Source: Symbiodinium natans
Taxonomy: Eukaryota; Sar; Dinophyceae; Suessiales; Symbiodiniaceae
Direction of reading: 5' to 3'
NCBI GenBank assembly: GCA_905221605.1
Contig: CAJNDS010002448.1
Coordinates: 233,501-297,500 of the forward strand
DNA length: 64,000 bases
Shown: in pieces, positions 42,843 to 53,906 of the stretch
How the letters are laid out: the number at the start of each line of letters is the position of its first letter
Position numbering within the stretch: position 1 is the first letter of the stretch
The notes under the pieces: model-generated
What the model saw: only the letters and a program-made list of their open reading frames with translations
Database searches by the model: none
What the model was told of the DNA's origin: nothing
Translations under genes and position numbers: made by a program

Positions 42843-43465
42843 GAGGCCGTGTGGGAATGTGGAGGATGCACGCCTAGGCGTCATGGCTTCGGTGCTTTCG
42901 GGGATGGCCTGCAGCTGGCCGATGTCGCAGCCATCCACGACGCGGAGGAGAGGGGGCGTCCTCCCGCGCATCGTTGTTTAGGGTGTAGGGTTAGGGTTTA
43001 GGGGTTTAGGGTTTAGGGGTTTCGAAAAAAACTGTCATAACGTGTACCTGACTATCAATACTATCAAGCCTCACCTACATGTTCATTAGACAACAACTAT
43101 CTATGCTTGGAAATTGCACCTGCAACCATGTAGAGCTGACAGTCTTCACGGGCAACGAAAAAAACACGAATAATCGACAGAAAGCTAGGGTTGTCGGGAT
43201 TGTAGGCATGTTGTGAGCTCATGGCTGGGTGGGGATCTCAAAAACCGCTTCTATACTCGCCTTAGAACCCTTAATCACAAGTTGATTTCAATTTAATTTT
43301 CCTAGGTTCATCATAACAGCAGTATTATAATATGCCCCTGGGGTTTGCACTAAATGAAAGGGAAAAATCCTGAGGGGCCTTTAAGCCAACCCCTCTAGGG
43401 CCATCCTCGCAGTCTCCGGCGCCGCCTTCGCCGCCACTTTCTTGTGCAGCTCCTCGCACCGCAGA

Positions 43466-43533
43466 TAGGGTTTAGGGTTTAGGGTTTAGGGTTTAGGGTT
43501 TAGGGTTTAGGGTTTAGGGTTTAGGGTTTAGGG
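43466..43533 (+). repeat. TTTAGGG array
   Basis: About nine and a half perfect units. Confidence 0.96.
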
Positions 43534-43601
43534 CGAAGGGTTTAGTGATTTTGCTCAGAGGTGCGAGCCAAGGCAAGAATGCCGACACTCCACAGGCAAT
43601 A

Positions 43602-43769
43602 GAGGGGGCCTTAATAACTAGAATAGGGTTACATTATTGTATTTGTTGGTTTTTTCTTTTCATTTTTTTTGTGGGCGGGGGTGAGGGGGGAGGGGGGAAG
43701 GTTGCTATAGTATAATTGTCTAAGGAATCTAAGGGAATACTCTTAGTAGTGATGCTGACCTCTATAGTA
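43602..43769. mobile_element. family B element, long variant
   Basis: The left end GGGGGCCTTAATAACTAGAA and right end GAATACTCTTAGTAGT, then GACCTCTATAGTA. The interior is enlarged by a T/G-rich stretch. Confidence 0.5.
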
Positions 43770-43892
43770 GTCCGGTTCGCCATCTCCTGGATGGATGGCC
43801 AGGCAAACTGTCCAGCTGGCCATTGTTGCCCGGTCTTAGCATTCCTTGCAGGAAGGCGGAATACAATGCAACAATCATGCATTAATACGCGT

Positions 43893-43921
43893 GTATATAT
43901 ATATATATATATATATATATT
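43893..43921 (+). repeat. TA microsatellite
   Basis: About fourteen TA units. Confidence 0.93.
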
Positions 43922-44876
43922 TCCACATACATACAAGAGCAATAGTATATCGGTGTAAAAACGTGTGTAGCATGCACATGTATACTGATATGCATGGTGG
44001 AACTAATCTGGCAGAAACCCAAATCCGTGTAAGCCCCCAATGTTCAACCTCTAAAATATCTAAACCCAAAGCCGCACATCCAAAATCTCACACCCACATC
44101 CCCTCCTAAACTCTGACCACACACCGTGACTCTTTACCCTAAACTCTAAGAGGTCGCGATGTTGGCTTAGGACGAACGAGGCGAGGGCATGCCGCAAAGC
44201 ACGTTCTTCGCGAACTTCGCAGCATCTACGTGCGCTCTAAGCCCTGGATGGTTACGGGAGCTGGATGGCTACGGGAGCACCCACTTCTAACACTTGTGCA
44301 CACAGAAGATAATAGGACAGAACTGTGGGTAATCAAAGGTGTAAAGTAGAGAGCGCAATTGTAAACATAAAGCCCTGCGCTTGACTTGAAGCAAACCTCG
44401 GCCTAAAGAACTCTGTCGTGTGGATTCCGCGACTGCCCAGGGGTCTCGGCTTGACTGGCCAAGGCGGAGGCCGAGGAGCTTAAAATCATATACCATAAGT
44501 GTAAATACAAAGCCCTTATCTAAATGTAATCTAACGACCTTTTTCTGTACTTTCGATGCTTGGGTGGAAGCTGCATCTCCGGTGTGTCGGCAACAACGGC
44601 ATCCCAGAACAGCCATGCTGAGACGAGAGTTTGTGATGCTGGGCTCCTAAATTCACAAAGGCATATATTTGGGGTTTACGGAAATAAGGGACCCTGAATA
44701 TAGGCCTCAAATAGTAGGATTCCCTTACCTAATTTCGGAAACTCACATTTTGCGGGTGCTCAGCATATTGATGTCCATCGTGTTGAAGGCTCCACAGACT
44801 GCAGCTGGCATACTTGATATCTTGCAGGACTCTGTATTACTAGGGTTTTGGAGGTGTACCTGAAGCACCCAGGAAC
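43922..44876. other. weakly supported open regions
   Basis: Opposed frames at 44287-44650. A plus stretch at about 44750-44863 (SIVLKAPQTAAGILDILQDS) is protein-like and could be an exon before the ORF at 44877. Confidence 0.3.
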
Positions 44877-45140
44877 ATGTCCACTCCGAAAGCCAAGGGT
44901 CACGAAGCAGCCATCCTTGAACACGTCCTACAGGCGCATGGGCTGCTGAGCTCACCAGCAGCAATTCTAGGACATGGGAGTGCTTTGTTTCGGAATGTGT
45001 GGGATGTCTCTTGGTACAAAATGTCATCTCGCTCAGATTCCCCGAACTCTGCTGCTTCAGCAGAAAGGCCTGCAGGCACGAACCCTAATCCGAACCCCCT
45101 TCAGGGACACAAGCAGTCCTCAACCTTAAATGACAACTAG
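44877..45140 (+). CDS. hypothetical protein, 87 residues
   Basis: ATG 44877 in a reasonable context opens MSTPKAKGHEAAILEHVLQA, later ALFRNVWDVSWYKMSSRSDS, ending with a Pro/Asn/Gln-rich tail before TAG. It is a complete frame with good composition and no known motif. A minus frame (44743-45027) overlaps but has a weaker start. A telomeric tract begins 36 bp after the stop. Confidence 0.4.
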   Translation: MSTPKAKGHEAAILEHVLQAHGLLSSPAAILGHGSALFRNVWDVSWYKMSSRSDSPNSAASAERPAGTNPNPNPLQGHKQSSTLNDN

Positions 45141-45175
45141 ATAAACTCCACTCGGCACAGTAGAGATGCTTATCC

Positions 45176-45457
45176 TGAACCCTAAAACCTAAACCCTAAA
45201 CGCTAAACCCCAAACCCTAAACCCTAAACCCCAAGGTGGAAGCTCGGATGTTCGGGGAGGCGGATCCCACGTGCCTCTCGACGACTGAGCAGCTCGCGCT
45301 CACTGACGCCGATAAACCACCTCAAGGACTGCACAGCCGGATATTTGGTGGGGTTAGGGTTTAGGGTTTAGGGTTTAGGGTTTAGGGTTTAGGGTTTAGG
45401 GTTTAGGGTTTAGGGTTTAGGGTTTAGGGTTTAGGGTTTAGGGTTTAGGGTTTAGGG
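45176..45457. repeat. opposed telomeric arrays
   Basis: CCCTAAA with CCCCAAA variants at 45176-45235 and a perfect TTTAGGG array of about fifteen units at 45355-45457, about 120 bp apart. Confidence 0.95.
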
Positions 45458-46074
45458 CCAAGTTTAGGGTTTTTGGGGTTCAGGGTATATAATACAGGGT
45501 TTACAGGGTTTATAGGGCTTAGGCTTTACATGGTTTTGGGTTTCAGGGTTTAGCCAGGAAAAACCGATACACGTCTTCAGCTAACCCATCCAGAAGCAGT
45601 GCCCGACACAACAGGGACACCTGCTCAATCTCACAACATAACTACTGAACTGAAGACCACCCCCAAGGGGACTTCATGCTACATGGCAACTGTAAACCGA
45701 CACAGACAAAGCGGTAAGGGCACCATCATGATTGGATTTAGCATTGCGCCAAACCAGCTGAGCAGACTAAGTTGACTAAGTCACATGGCTGTGGTTGGAG
45801 ACGCGCGCAATTACGAAGCCCGCACCATGACCGTGCAAACAGCGTGTGTCTCTGTCCGCATCTTACCTAGCCCTCCCTAGACCCTACCCTAAACCCTAAA
45901 AAGTTTAGGGGTTTGGGCTCAGTAACTACCCTAAACCCAAACCCTGAACCCTAACAAGGGTTTAGGGTTGATAAGGGTTTTGGGCTCCAAACTTGGTCGA
46001 CGCAACGGGATCCGGGATCCCCTGAATAAGCTTCGCACCTCTGAAACCCGGTTGCATGCCTTAGGAGCAGGGGT
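45458..46074. other. gene-poor stretch with decayed telomeric sequence
   Basis: Degenerate TTTAGGG at 45458-45550 and both orientations at 45885-45970. No gene seen. Confidence 0.5.
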
Positions 46075-46480
46075 TTAGGGCAAATCTGCGTTTCGGAACA
46101 GCCTTGGTGTCGCTGGTCTGCCTCTTCCCATGAGGCTTGGACCTCCTGCTTGCTGTTCCTTCCCTTCCCGCAGTTCGATGGGTCCAGGAATTGCTCCTGC
46201 CAACGACCTGCTGTCCTGCCGCCGCACTCGCATTCTGCTGGGTTTCTTGCGCGAGGGATTCACAGCCCTGCAGGTGTTTGCTGCGCTGTTGCCAGAGGCC
46301 TTTTCACCTGTCTGCGACCCCGTGGCGCCTACGGCCCGGTGCCGCTTTGGGCTCGAGCGGCCTTTTCTGTCTTGGCTGTTCATATAGTTGTGGCCCTTCC
46401 CTGGCTGCGGCTCATATTTTAGCGGGTTTTGGCCGGCTCCGAGTTGATCTCCCTACGCCTGCGACCAAAGGATTCTAATC
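46075..46480. other. open region, strand unresolved
   Basis: Three plus frames and one minus frame of 85-113 codons overlap. The plus frame from ATG 46130 (contains RTRILLGFLREGFTALQVFA) and the minus frame (basic, Arg/Pro-rich) are both plausible. Confidence 0.25.
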
Positions 46481-47205
46481 ATCCGAAGATCTCCGAAGCA
46501 TCGACCGACAACATCACCCATTTCCCTTGCCCACGTCAAGTGTGCCCAACAAACATTCCCTAGAATAGCTGCAGAATAGGCCAGGAAACTCCCCCCCTCC
46601 CCTTCCCAGTTTGGAATGTCAGATTCGTCCCTAAGCAGCATAAATAGCCAAAACGCTTCATCCATCCGGGCGAGTCGATCTGCTTCTGGGCGCTGGACAT
46701 CCTGAGCATGGCAGCTGACGTCGGATGTTCACATACATGCCCAAGCAGGAAGGTCGCAAGTGTACCATGACGCAGATTTGTGTCAAAACCGAAAAACGCC
46801 CGATGAACCCTAAACCCTAAACCCTAAACCCTAAACCTTGGCGATGTTTATGGGTTGGTTGGTTGGTGGGGTTTTGTCTTGGATCCTCAAACTGGGGCAT
46901 AGATGGTTGGTGGCTGGGTTGTCTTAGCCATGATCATGATGGGACCGCGCATTGGCAGGGATAGTTGGCGGTATGGGCTGGAGAGGCAAGGGTGACCAGT
47001 GGGCATGGCGACAGAAAAAACTTGTAGACATTCACTTCTTTCATTCGACCCAAAGCTGTCTCATGGAATCCAAAACTGTCGGCTCTTTTCGGAAAAACGA
47101 ACATAACAAAACACACAATCAAGCAGAAATGACCGGACCGGGCAGGAAAAGCTGAAAAGCTTTCGTTCGCCGTAGTTGCTATGACACTGGGCTTGAGTTC
47201 CCCCT
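46481..47205. other. gene-poor stretch
   Basis: CCCTAAA tract at 46803-46838. Opposed frames at 46934-47155, of which the plus one (ATG 46973) is Lys/Gln/Asn-rich; not decided. Confidence 0.35.
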
Positions 47206-47300
47206 CTAAACCCTAAACCCTAAACCCTAAACCCTAGACCCTAAACCCTAAACCCTATACCCTAAACCCTAAACCCTAAACCCTAAACCCTAAACCCTAT
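47206..47300 (-). repeat. CCCTAAA array
   Basis: About thirteen units with CCCTAGA and CCCTATA variants. Confidence 0.96.
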
Positions 47301-47509
47301 CAAGACTAGAAGCCGCATGAACCCTGTCAACCCTTCGCAGCTCACACCATCCAACCACCGTGCAACAAGAACGAGTCCTGCTCTGCAGGTACATCAGGAC
47401 TAGCACCTCATTACGGCTGAAAGCACCTACTATGCCACTATGCCTTCAACAAGCGAGGCGAATCTCGAAGCTAACAAGCGTCCTTCGGGGGGGGCAGAGT
47501 ACTTGACCC

Positions 47510-47803
47510 ATGAGTGAGCTGGTGTCGAATTGGCTGCGGCATGATGCGGCAGTGAAGCATGATGTGCACGCTCTCAGGCATATGTCCGAAGTGTTGGGGG
47601 TTTTGGGATGGAGGGTGGGTTTGGGGACTGGAAACTGTTCAGGCACGTTGAGCTCAGCCTTAAGTCACACGGCTCACATGGCTAACGCACTTTCCGCATT
47701 TCACGGTGCAATGTGTCAGAGCATCCAGGCAATTCGGTCCACGCAGCAGTGCGAGTGCACGCCTCATGCCTTCGTGGCAAAACTTGCGCTCTCCTACTTC
47801 TGA
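47510..47803 (+). CDS. hypothetical protein, 97 residues
   Basis: ATG 47510 opens MSELVSNWLRHDAAVKHDVH, later AHMANALSAFHGAMCQSIQA, ending TAC TTC TGA. It is Ala/His-rich and helix-prone. No known family. Overlapping frames on the other strand are shorter. It is flanked by telomeric tracts at 47206-47300 and 47915-47970. Confidence 0.38.
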   Translation: MSELVSNWLRHDAAVKHDVHALRHMSEVLGVLGWRVGLGTGNCSGTLSSALSHTAHMANALSAFHGAMCQSIQAIRSTQQCECTPHAFVAKLALSYF

Positions 47804-47914
47804 GGGCGGCGTGCGAGAGCAAACTATATATGCAGAGAGCTCATGGGCAGACTCACGTGTGGAGCTGCGAAACAAGACAGTGCATGCCACTGAACCACAG
47901 CTCGGCCCGACTGC

Positions 47915-47970
47915 TTAGGGTTTAGGGTTTAGGGTTTAGGGTTTAGGTTTATAGGGTTTAGGGTTTATTA
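47915..47970 (+). repeat. TTTAGGG tract
   Basis: About seven units with small indels. Confidence 0.92.
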
Positions 47971-48399
47971 ACCCAAAACCCTTCATCCTCCAGGACATGC
48001 GCACTTGCTCAACGATTCGGCGGATGACAGCAGAATGCTGCACGCTGCTGTCTAACCCTGCATGCTCCCAGGGACCTGAGGGTTCTAGAGTTCCATAGTA
48101 GACTACTTAACAACAAAGTCCCTGGAAGTATCGGGCAAGAAAGTTACAAAGGAAGGCGGGCCGGAAAGATGCAATGAGATGCAATCTCCAACAGCAGAAG
48201 ACTGGCACCGCCGAAGCATTTCCAAAGCAAAGACTTACCCGTGCAGCTGATTGCGTCTCAATCTGCTTCAGGTAAACTGGCATCCTGGGTCACGACTGGT
48301 CTGCGGCGCTATGTACTGGACCTCTTTCCGTAAAGACTCGGCACCTTTCGCGCCGGCCCTCATGCGCTGTTGGTCTCTTCTGCAGCGTGAACGTCGGGG
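47971..48399 (-). other. possible further exon of the 48.4-50.5 kb gene
   Basis: On the minus strand, after CACGCTGCAG (about 48381), a frame reads RRDQQRMRAGAKGAESLRKE, then QYIAPQTSRDPGCQF. It is in the same frame as the exon at 48400-48510 but beyond its TAG, so it would need an extra splice. Otherwise nothing is seen here. Confidence 0.25.
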
Positions 48400-50486
48400 C
48401 TATGCGTTCGCAAGCCGCTGTGCTTCCAAGCGGCGCAGCCCTTCCAGTTCGCTGCGTACAGCGCCAAATGCGCGTCGAACACCTGGCCAGTTCTTCAAAG
48501 TTAGGATGCCCTGTGACGTAGAAGCGAACGGTGGATCCGGGGTGGGTAGTTGCATATGTATGTATATACATATATATATATGTGTATACATATATATATA
48601 TATATTTATTTATACATACACACCTATTCGTTTTTACTTACCTTTGCTTGTTGTGACTTCGGTTTCTGTTTTGAGTTCTTGCCGCCCGCAACTACAAGCG
48701 CCGAGGCGCCACTCAGAGCAGAAACGAAGGGAGGGTTTTAGAGTTCAACTTAAGATTCAACTTAAGATTCAACAAGAGAATCAACTTAAGATTCAACTTA
48801 AGATTCGACTTAAGATTCAACTTAAGATTCAACTTAAGATTCAACAAGCCCAGTTTGAGAATCTCCCGCCTTCTCTCTGTCTACGCCTTGCATGACCTTC
48901 GCAGAACGAGTCTTTTGATAGATCGTGAGCAGAGTGAGGTGGAGACTGTCCAAGAGTTGGTCAATGGTCTTCTTCGAGTGCATCGCCAGCCGAAAATTGT
49001 CCAAAGGCTCCGTGCTCGACCAAGCCGAAGCATGGCGATTGCGTCGAAGGTTCTGCCAGCCCCGAAAGAAATGCTGCTTCAAGTAGTCAACTTGATAGCG
49101 CAACTGAGACACTAAAGTGCTGGCAAAGTCGATGGTGTCGAGGATGTGATCCTTACTCAATGTCTCGAAGATGTAGAGGCGCCCCACGAGCTTCGCAAGG
49201 TCCGACTGGAAAAAGCAGATCGCCGTCATCTGCCAAATGGCAAATGCCGTCCTGTCAAAGAAGAACGCCAAAGCTTCCAAGATCAAATCGTAGTCGCCGG
49301 GGTCTAAACCGAAGCAGGATGGATCTAGAGAAGTCTTGAGCCTCGCATACTGCCAGGCCAGCGGTGCCCTGAGAGCTTTCATCTTGGCGGCTGCCTCCGC
49401 GCCCGGCGCGTGCTTGGCGCTGCGGACTGCCTTCAAGTAAGACTGGAAGTTGAACCCAAAGTCGAATTGGGAGGCGTACCGAACAAACTCTTCACCATCC
49501 CAGGTTTCGGTGGACTGGCTCATCCTCTCCACGTCATGCAACTTGTCCAAGCCAGACTGGGTGAGATGGTACCACGAATACAACAGCGCGTCTACATGCC
49601 GAACGTCTTTGAATGCCTCGGCCTTCTGCGCCAAAAGAAACTCCCAAGATTGAGCTGTCGTCACCGGAATATTCATTGTGGCAATGTGCGACTCGACTCT
49701 CAAGCCCTTTGTGTTCAACAGGCATTCCATGAATCGCATCAGCTCCTGAGCGAGGTGTCGGGCCAGCGTAGCGCAGGTTCTCATAAGCTCGGCGTGCGAT
49801 GCCTCCAGCATGCGTCTGTCGATCTCAGTCTTGATCTCCATCAGAGCTGGTGTGACGACGTTCGTGAAGACATCCAAGAGTGAGGTGGTGCTCGAATCCC
49901 AACCAAAGGAGTCATGCAAATCATTGATGCCTGGATCCCGAAGTCCCAGTTCCACTTCGTCTAACCACTTGAGCCGTTTCTCAACTTCCGCCAGCAACTC
50001 AGCTTGCACGTCTATGGAGCCAAGGTGCTGAAACCTGTTGGTGGTCCATTCTCGCCACTCTTGCGCCACGATGAAGGAAGGGTAATGAGGTGCCATGTCC
50101 TTGCGCTGCTGGACGACGCAATATTGGAAAGCCAAGAGGGCGTCGTGAATCCTTGCAGTGGGTCCGCATAGGCTGGAGGCTGTGAGTGGTTGCAAAGCTG
50201 CCCAGTCTCGGGCAGGCTGCTTAGCAGTGATGACCCGCCAGCAATAACACCTTGTTTCATGCTCCACCTCAAACATGTCGTCGTGACCCAGCTCTATCTC
50301 GCGATATCGGTAGAGTTCTGTGAAGGTCTTGAATGCTTCAACATCCGTCTTCGACAGAGAGCGGCGGCTGGCACATCCACATTTGTGGCAGCAAGCCACA
50401 ACACAGCAAACAAGTAGCAGAACCAAGGCGAGTCCCACCGCTAGAAGCGCTTCCATGGACGCCGATACCACATGTACTTGAAGCAT
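48400..50486 (-). CDS. membrane-anchored helical protein of unknown function
   Basis: The main exon is open from ATG 50486 (or ATG 50456, MEALLAVGLALVLLLVCC) to a stop at 48834. The N-terminus is a signal anchor of about 20 hydrophobic residues followed by ACCHKCGCASRR, a Cys-rich juxtamembrane patch like palmitoylation sites. The remaining ~490 residues are helix-rich with no recognised motif. A second hydrophobic stretch (LEALAFFFDRTAFAIWQM) lies near residue 410. I infer a terminal intron: AAG|GTCATG at 48897/48896 to TGACGTCACAG at 48511, phase 0 on both sides, adding an exon at 48400-48510 that ends SELEGLRRLEAQRLANA. Without the splice the protein would end VMQGVDREKAGDSQTGLVES. No spliced-leader acceptor was identified. 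The function is unknown; a role at a membrane is all that can be said. Confidence 0.85.
48557..48622 (+). repeat. TA/ATGTATA microsatellite
   Basis: Lies in the inferred terminal intron of the 48.4-50.5 kb gene. Confidence 0.93.
48741..48847 (+). repeat. 12-bp tandem repeat
   Basis: Eight to nine copies of TTCAACTTAAGA with two CAAGAG-type interruptions. It lies just downstream of the inferred splice donor at 48896, inside the inferred intron, and overlaps the alternative unspliced stop. Confidence 0.95.
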
Positions 50487-51025
50487 TCCGCGCAAGCTAC
50501 GGACGCGCTACCAGGTAAGATCAACAACACATGCGCTTCTTCGCTTGTCTAGGCAAAGCAGCTCATGGAATACGCGCTGCCTGTACTGGAGCAAACTGCG
50601 TGGGCTTACAAACTTCTCTCCGTTGGAGTTCTTCTGCTCTTGTGTTTGCTGTGGATTTTGGCTGAGCTGCATGTTACGTCTGAGCCTCCCAGCAGCATGT
50701 CCTTGAAAGGTTTCCAATAGCCAACGCAAGCAATCTTATGGGAAAACTTGTCCCTCGTAAGCCCGGGACCTACCCAAACTAGGAGACTGAGCTGGACGGA
50801 ATGTTTATGAATCCTGAACTAACGGCCCTGGCAGTCCTCCTGTAGCCTCAAAACCCTGGTAGCACAGTAACAATACTACACCAAGGGTACCCTTTTCGGG
50901 GTTCGGGTTTCGGGTTTAAGGCTCCAAGCTCCACAAGAAGCCTCCTTGCAAGGGACAGGGCTCGTAGGTTGTTTCCTTTTCGAAGCACGAGCCGCCAACA
51001 AAGTCAGAAGCCAGGAATACTCGAC
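50487..51025. other. upstream flank, no gene seen
   Basis: The presumed 5' flank of the membrane-protein gene. A minus frame at 50508-50729 is weak. Confidence 0.4.
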
Positions 51026-51123
51026 GGTTCATGGGTACTTGAGTCGGCTTGCAAGTAGGGTAACAATGGTTGTAACAGTCACTTAGGGCATTTACCGCAC
51101 CACTTCAGAAGTACCCATGAACC
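51026..51123. mobile_element. 98-bp inverted-repeat element
   Basis: GGTTCATGGGTACTT at the left and its perfect complement AAGTACCCATGAACC at the right enclose about 68 bp of non-coding DNA. Single copy in the window. Confidence 0.6.
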
Positions 51124-51607
51124 TTCTACGGCGCATGAGGCATGCCTCGAAGATGGACCGCATCTTGCATGAACGCCAGCATGATGATTCGGGCTTTCAG
51201 GGTGACAAGGGCCACAAGGCTTCTAAGGCAGCCTAATGGACTCTCCATCACAGACCAGACCCAGGGCCGAACGTACTTCCTCGCTGTCTCAACGCTTGCC
51301 CCACGTGGACATTGACGTGCATCTCCAAGTCAACCGGAAGCTACAGTAGCTAAAGCCAAAGAGTCCCCCAGCCGTGGGACTTTTAGAGTTCAGGCTCCAG
51401 CTTCAGAGCGACACTGTTCCAGAGCATTTACAGGGACTAGTGTCAATTCAGCCACCTTTTTTGCAAAGACCCTAAACGGGGGGTGCAAGTGGCTCTGGTA
51501 TGCTTTGCATAAAGGGTTGCTGTTTTTGAAGTTGCCTGTTGCAGAACAACCCACAGATTTCTTGCAGAGATTCGATCAGGCATATTAGAGCCAGGGGTGG
51601 ACATGTG

Positions 51608-51712
51608 TTGGGATGTTCCCCCCTTATACTAACAGTCCTTAATAGGGATTAAAACAGGGGGTACTGTAATCCCTTTTAAATGACTGTTAGTATCGGGGGG
51701 GGGACATCCCAA
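51608..51712. mobile_element. family A MITE, intact reference copy
   Basis: TTGGGATGTTCCCCCCTTAT, then ACTAACAGTCCTTAATAGGG at the left; ATGACTGTTAGTAT and GGGGGGACATCCCAA at the right. Total 105 bp with a short non-palindromic centre containing GGGGGTACTGTAATCCC. Confidence 0.85.
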
Positions 51713-53249
51713 GACATATGTCTAGTTCTCTCCGTTGCAATAATTCCTTGGTCTGAGAAGTTCAACGGCTGAGGGGCCGAGGCATCAAAAATGATGCGAG
51801 CTGCCCTTGACTTGCTTCGCAACTGGGCAGCCGCACGAATTTCTCCAGCTGGGCTGGTGTGATGCCAAGTTGCGTTTATGGAGGGTGCACTTTCCGAGTT
51901 TGCCCACACCTGCGAGGGCTCGGGACTCCGTATGTCTTGGTGTCGCTTGAATGTCTAGAGCTAAGAAAACCGTTAAGTGACCACAGAAAGTGTAGAACAT
52001 TTAGCAAGGCATCACACTTCTCTCTGTACTGGCACAGACTGAACCTGCCAGGCAGGGATTTGGGGTCCCACGACGGGCCCCAGAAGGCTTGTGAGCCCTG
52101 TAGGGGTGGTGCCGCGTATCTGTCACAGCTGGTAGGACGGTGTGCAGCATGTTCCAGCTTGTCTTGGGCCTATCCAAAGTTTGGTGGCGCACAGTAGCAA
52201 CCCTTGCTGAATCAATCGGGGTTCTGCGAGTTGGTGATGGGGACGGAATAAACATCCAAACTTCAAGGGGGGCACCTCTCCAAAACACTTCTTCGTCTAT
52301 TCCAGCCTTAGATTCGCTAAGGGGCCCAAGTACTGACCCAAGCCTCCCTGCTAGCCCTTGTGTCAGCTCATTTCTTGGCTAGAAGGCAATTGGACTCGGA
52401 CCCCTTGCGCAAGACTAAACCCGCAAACCGGCAAACCCTAAAACCTAAACCCTAAACCCAAAAGCTTGATTCTGCGAGCTCGAGCTCTCAGCCTGAACGG
52501 CTGCAGCCTGTGAAGCTCTGGCTTCGGGGGGTTTCGAGGCGGTTTCGGGTTGAGGGTTTAGGGTTTCGGGTTTGGTTTAGGCCACAAGGGCTTTCAAAGA
52601 CTCTTGAGGCTTTGTGGGGGTTTCAGGGGCGATAGCTTCTCTGGGCGAAGTCACCAACCTTTCTTGCAGACGACATACGGGTTTTCGCTCGCGGTCTGGC
52701 ATTTTGTCTACTTGCACCGAACTCCGCCAATCTCCTACCCTGAGCCGTATCCAGCCGTAGCCCTCCCTAAACCTTAAACCCTAAACCCTAAACCCTTTTT
52801 TTGAACCAAGGCCTCAAACAAAGTCAGGTAGCCAGAGCCCGAGGACCCTAAACCCTTTTGGGAAACTGAGTCCTGCGGTCTAACTACCGTCTTGATGCTG
52901 GACCCAAGGCGCCTTCGGGGATACGCAGTGGAAAAGCCCTGAACATACACCCATTTATAAAGGGGAGTTGCAAGGGAATCAAGAAAAAGTAGTATGACAA
53001 CAGGAGATGTGAGCTCGGTGCGATAAACAAGGATGACTCTGCAGGGTGGATTTCACAACCCTAAACCCTAAACCCTGAACCCTATAAGCCCTATAGAACC
53101 CAGAACCCTAAACCGCAAATCCTAAACCCCTTTGCGCTTCCATCCGGGCCTCCCTAAGCCCAGGTGGCCAGGAAGACCATGGGGCAGAACGCATACGTGG
53201 CCAGTGGCCAGCCTGCCGCTGGGTGTAGGCTTGTGGGGGGTTTAGGGCC
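51713..53249. other. gene-poor stretch
   Basis: A minus stretch ending at the family A element (contains AARIIFDASAPQPLNFSDQG, about 51730-51870) is protein-like. Opposed frames at 51859-52382 are ambiguous. Telomeric tracts near 52433-52460, 52765-52798 and 53058-53130. Confidence 0.35.
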
Positions 53250-53342
53250 TACCAGGATGGGCTATTATATCCTATAATCCATTAAAAGGCCCTTAATTGG
53301 GTTCACTATGGGGATGTTAAGGCCTAATAGCCCATCCTGGTA
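53250..53342. mobile_element. family D MITE with TA flanks
   Basis: TA, then CCAGGATGGGCTATTA at the left; TAATAGCCCATCCTGG, then TA at the right. The inverted repeats are perfect over 16 bp and the flanking TA dinucleotides fit a target-site duplication. Confidence 0.75.
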
Positions 53343-53875
53343 GGGTTGAGGGTTTAGGGTTAGAGAATACTGGGGCCGGGCTTACTACTCTCAACTGAAA
53401 GGCTGGCCTGTGCGACACATCTTTGTTCATGTCAGTATGATGTCGTCCTCTCAATGTTTCTTTGTGTCATGCCATCTCCCCATCTCATTTCTCTTTCATC
53501 TCCCACTATATGTATACATACATACATACATATATATATACATCCGTCTCATCACCGTCATTCCCCTCGAGAGGGGCCGGGAACGCTCCTCGGAGCGCCT
53601 TGACTCAGCACCAGGTTTCCCCGAGCTGTGTTCGGGTATGGGCAATCAGACATGTGGCATTCAGGATTCCTGGAATGTCCCCAGGAGTTACAGACCATCG
53701 AGTTGCTCTATTGAGGGGGTTTAGGGTTTAGGGTTTAGGGTTTGATGTTCCTTCCAATCCTGGCCAAGTTGACTTCCTGGCAAATGTGTGTCGGCCACCT
53801 TGATTCGCTGGGACGGGCCCTAAGCATCCAAAAAGCACGACCCCAATTCAACCATACAGACTAAGGTTACGAGAC

Positions 53876-53906
<31 letters not shown>

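Noticed and set aside
43650-43942. 102-codon minus frame
   Set aside because: Composed of a TA run, a family B element and low-complexity sequence.
48251-48895. 214-codon plus-strand frame
   Set aside because: Its middle and end are translations of a TA microsatellite and the 12-bp repeat, and it lies opposite the better supported minus-strand gene.
49410-49883. 157-codon plus frame
   Set aside because: Antisense shadow of the 553-codon minus gene.
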